Source: an uncultured Chlorobiaceae bacterium
GTDB taxonomy: Bacteria; Bacteroidota; Chlorobiia; Chlorobiales; Chlorobiaceae
NCBI GenBank assembly: GCA_903874585.1
Contig: CAIQSY010000021.1
Location: forward strand, 1-14,382
Length of the DNA: 14,382 nt
Reading direction: 5' to 3'
Below the pieces are notes generated by a model. It was not told the origin of the DNA and searched no databases. It saw only the letters and a list, made by a program, of their open reading frames with translations. Shown here in pieces: positions 13,202 through 14,382 of this stretch. Every line of letters starts with the position of its first letter. The first letter of the stretch is position 1. The position numbers and the translations under genes were made by a program.

Positions 13202-14382
13202 ATGAGTTCGGAATTCACGAAAATCCTGCTGAACGAGGATGAAATGCCACGCCAGTGGTACAACATTCAGGCTGATCTGCCTTCACCGATGCCTCCTCCA
13301 TTGGGGCCGGATGGTAACCCGGTAGGACCGGATGACCTTGCGAAGGTATTTCCTATGAATATTATTGAGCAGGAGATGAGCACCGAACGATGGATTGAAA
13401 TTCCACAGGAGGTGCAGGCCATTCTGAAACTCTGGCGCCCATCACCACTTTACCGGGCTCATCGACTTGAAGCCGCCTTAAAGACTCCGGCAAAGATTTT
13501 TTACAAAAATGAGGGAGTATCACCTGCCGGAAGCCACAAACCAAACTCCGCTGTAGCCCAGGCATGGTACAACAAGCAATTTGGCATCAAGCATCTCACG
13601 ACTGAAACTGGCGCTGGCCAGTGGGGCAGCGCCCTTGCCATGAGCTGCAAACTTGTCGGTATCGACTGTAAAGTCTTTATGGTGCGCATCAGCTTCGACC
13701 AGAAGCCGTTCCGCAAAATCATGATGAACACCTGGGGGGCAGAGTGCATTGCAAGCCCCAGCCCTCAAACCGAGACAGGACGACGGATTCTGGCGGAGAC
13801 ACCCGACACTCCCGGCAGCCTTGCCATTGCCATCAGTGAAGCCATTGAGATGGCTGTGCAGCGCGATGATACACGCTACGCTCTCGGAAGCGTCCTGAAC
13901 CATGTGATGCTGCACCAGAGCATTATCGGCCTTGAAGCCCGCAAACAGCTTGAGAAGGTAAGCCTCTACCCTGATATCGTTATTGGCTGTGCAGGTGGAG
14001 GGTCAAACTTTGCCGGTATCAGCTTCCCCTTTATCTGCGACAAAATCCACGGACGCGAGGTTCAGATTATAGCGACAGAACCCGAAGCCTGCCCGACGCT
14101 CACCAGAGGACCCTATGTGTATGATAACGGAGATGAGGCAAAAATGACCCCACTGCTGCCAATGTACAGCCTTGGCCACGGCTTTATTCCTCCAGCCATT
14201 CATGCAGGGGGCTTGCGCTATCATGGCATGGCTCCGCTGGTAAGCCATGTTAAACAACTGGGCCTGATTGACGCCACGTCTATTCCTCAGACAGAGTGCT
14301 ATGAAGCTGCGCTGCTGTTTGCCCATACCGAAGGCTTTATTCCGGCTCCTGAAACCTCCCATGCCATCGCACAGACCATCCG
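13202..14382 (+). CDS. trpB2: TrpB2-type tryptophan synthase beta-like enzyme, 3'-truncated by the window edge
   Basis: A PLP-dependent fold type II enzyme of the TrpB2 group (TIGR01415-like), thought to condense indole and serine to tryptophan, often alongside a canonical TrpB1. 393 codons are visible. The N-terminal extension typical of TrpB2 is present (EMPRQWYNIQADLPSPMPPP), the PLP lysine is Lys113 in GSHKPNSA, the catalytic glutamate is Glu135 in TETGAGQWG, and the phosphate-binding loop is GCAGGGSNFAG at 262-272. The frame is intact to the last base. ATG 13202 has no ribosome site. The eight codons before it (ending DKPFTI) look coding-like and are open back to the DUF2442 stop, so the native N-terminus may have been altered or may use a non-ATG start. 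Confidence 0.9.
   Translation, partial: MSSEFTKILLNEDEMPRQWYNIQADLPSPMPPPLGPDGNPVGPDDLAKVFPMNIIEQEMSTERWIEIPQEVQAILKLWRPSPLYRAHRLEAALKTPAKIFYKNEGVSPAGSHKPNSAVAQAWYNKQFGIKHLTTETGAGQWGSALAMSCKLVGIDCKVFMVRISFDQKPFRKIMMNTWGAECIASPSPQTETGRRILAETPDTPGSLAIAISEAIEMAVQRDDTRYALGSVLNHVMLHQSIIGLEARKQLEKVSLYPDIVIGCAGGGSNFAGISFPFICDKIHGREVQIIATEPEACPTLTRGPYVYDNGDEAKMTPLLPMYSLGHGFIPPAIHAGGLRYHGMAPLVSHVKQLGLIDATSIPQTECYEAALLFAHTEGFIPAPETSHAIAQTI

Noticed and set aside
13501..14362. Several minus-strand open frames of 67-131 residues opposite trpB2
   Set aside because: They are shadows of the intact trpB2 frame, which runs on the plus strand to the window end.

Overview
The window looks like chromosomal sequence from a green sulfur bacterium (Chlorobiaceae, phylum Chlorobiota). 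This rests on recall of protein style and gene order (an arg cluster with argR inside it, TrpB2, a PpiD-like foldase and an intergenic repeat of a type seen in Chlorobi and Bacteroidetes). No database search was possible, so the genus is not fixed. Base composition is moderate and most starts lack a strong Shine-Dalgarno sequence.

Layout. Positions 1-258 hold the 3' end of a CopG/RHH antitoxin gene. Positions 259-837 have no long gene, but hold an extended -10 promoter with an operator-like inverted repeat, a perfect 11-bp-arm palindrome, a 27-bp imperfect direct repeat and a possible 40-residue ORF. Positions 838-6870 (minus strand) are an arginine biosynthesis operon transcribed argC-argJ-argB-argF-argR-argG, with short gaps and overlaps from argJ onward and a dispersed-type repeat between argC and argJ. 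Positions 6871-7283 are the argC upstream region, with a good candidate ArgR operator (ARG box) and a possible 29-residue remnant ORF. Positions 7284-9386 (minus) encode a membrane-anchored parvulin foldase. A GIY-YIG-type DUF123 gene (plus) and ftsY (minus) converge, and thiL (plus) is divergent from ftsY. tRNA-Leu(UAA) follows. Next comes a compact two-gene DUF4160-DUF2442 unit with the look of a mobile toxin-antitoxin-type module. The window ends inside trpB2.

How the genes work together. ArgC, ArgJ, ArgB and ArgF, with an ArgD aminotransferase that is not present here, take N-acetylglutamate to citrulline. ArgJ returns the acetyl group to glutamate. ArgG makes argininosuccinate, and the ArgH lyase is also not in the window. 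ArgB carries the N-terminal helix seen in arginine-inhibited kinases, and ArgR is encoded inside the operon. Together with the ARG-box-like site this suggests both enzyme-level and transcriptional feedback by arginine. The other genes are housekeeping (membrane targeting, envelope protein folding, thiamine diphosphate synthesis, translation, tryptophan metabolism), with small accessory modules at the left edge and beside the tRNA. Nothing here is clearly a new large system. The points most worth a second look are the small structured locus at 340-566 and the DUF4160-DUF2442 pair.
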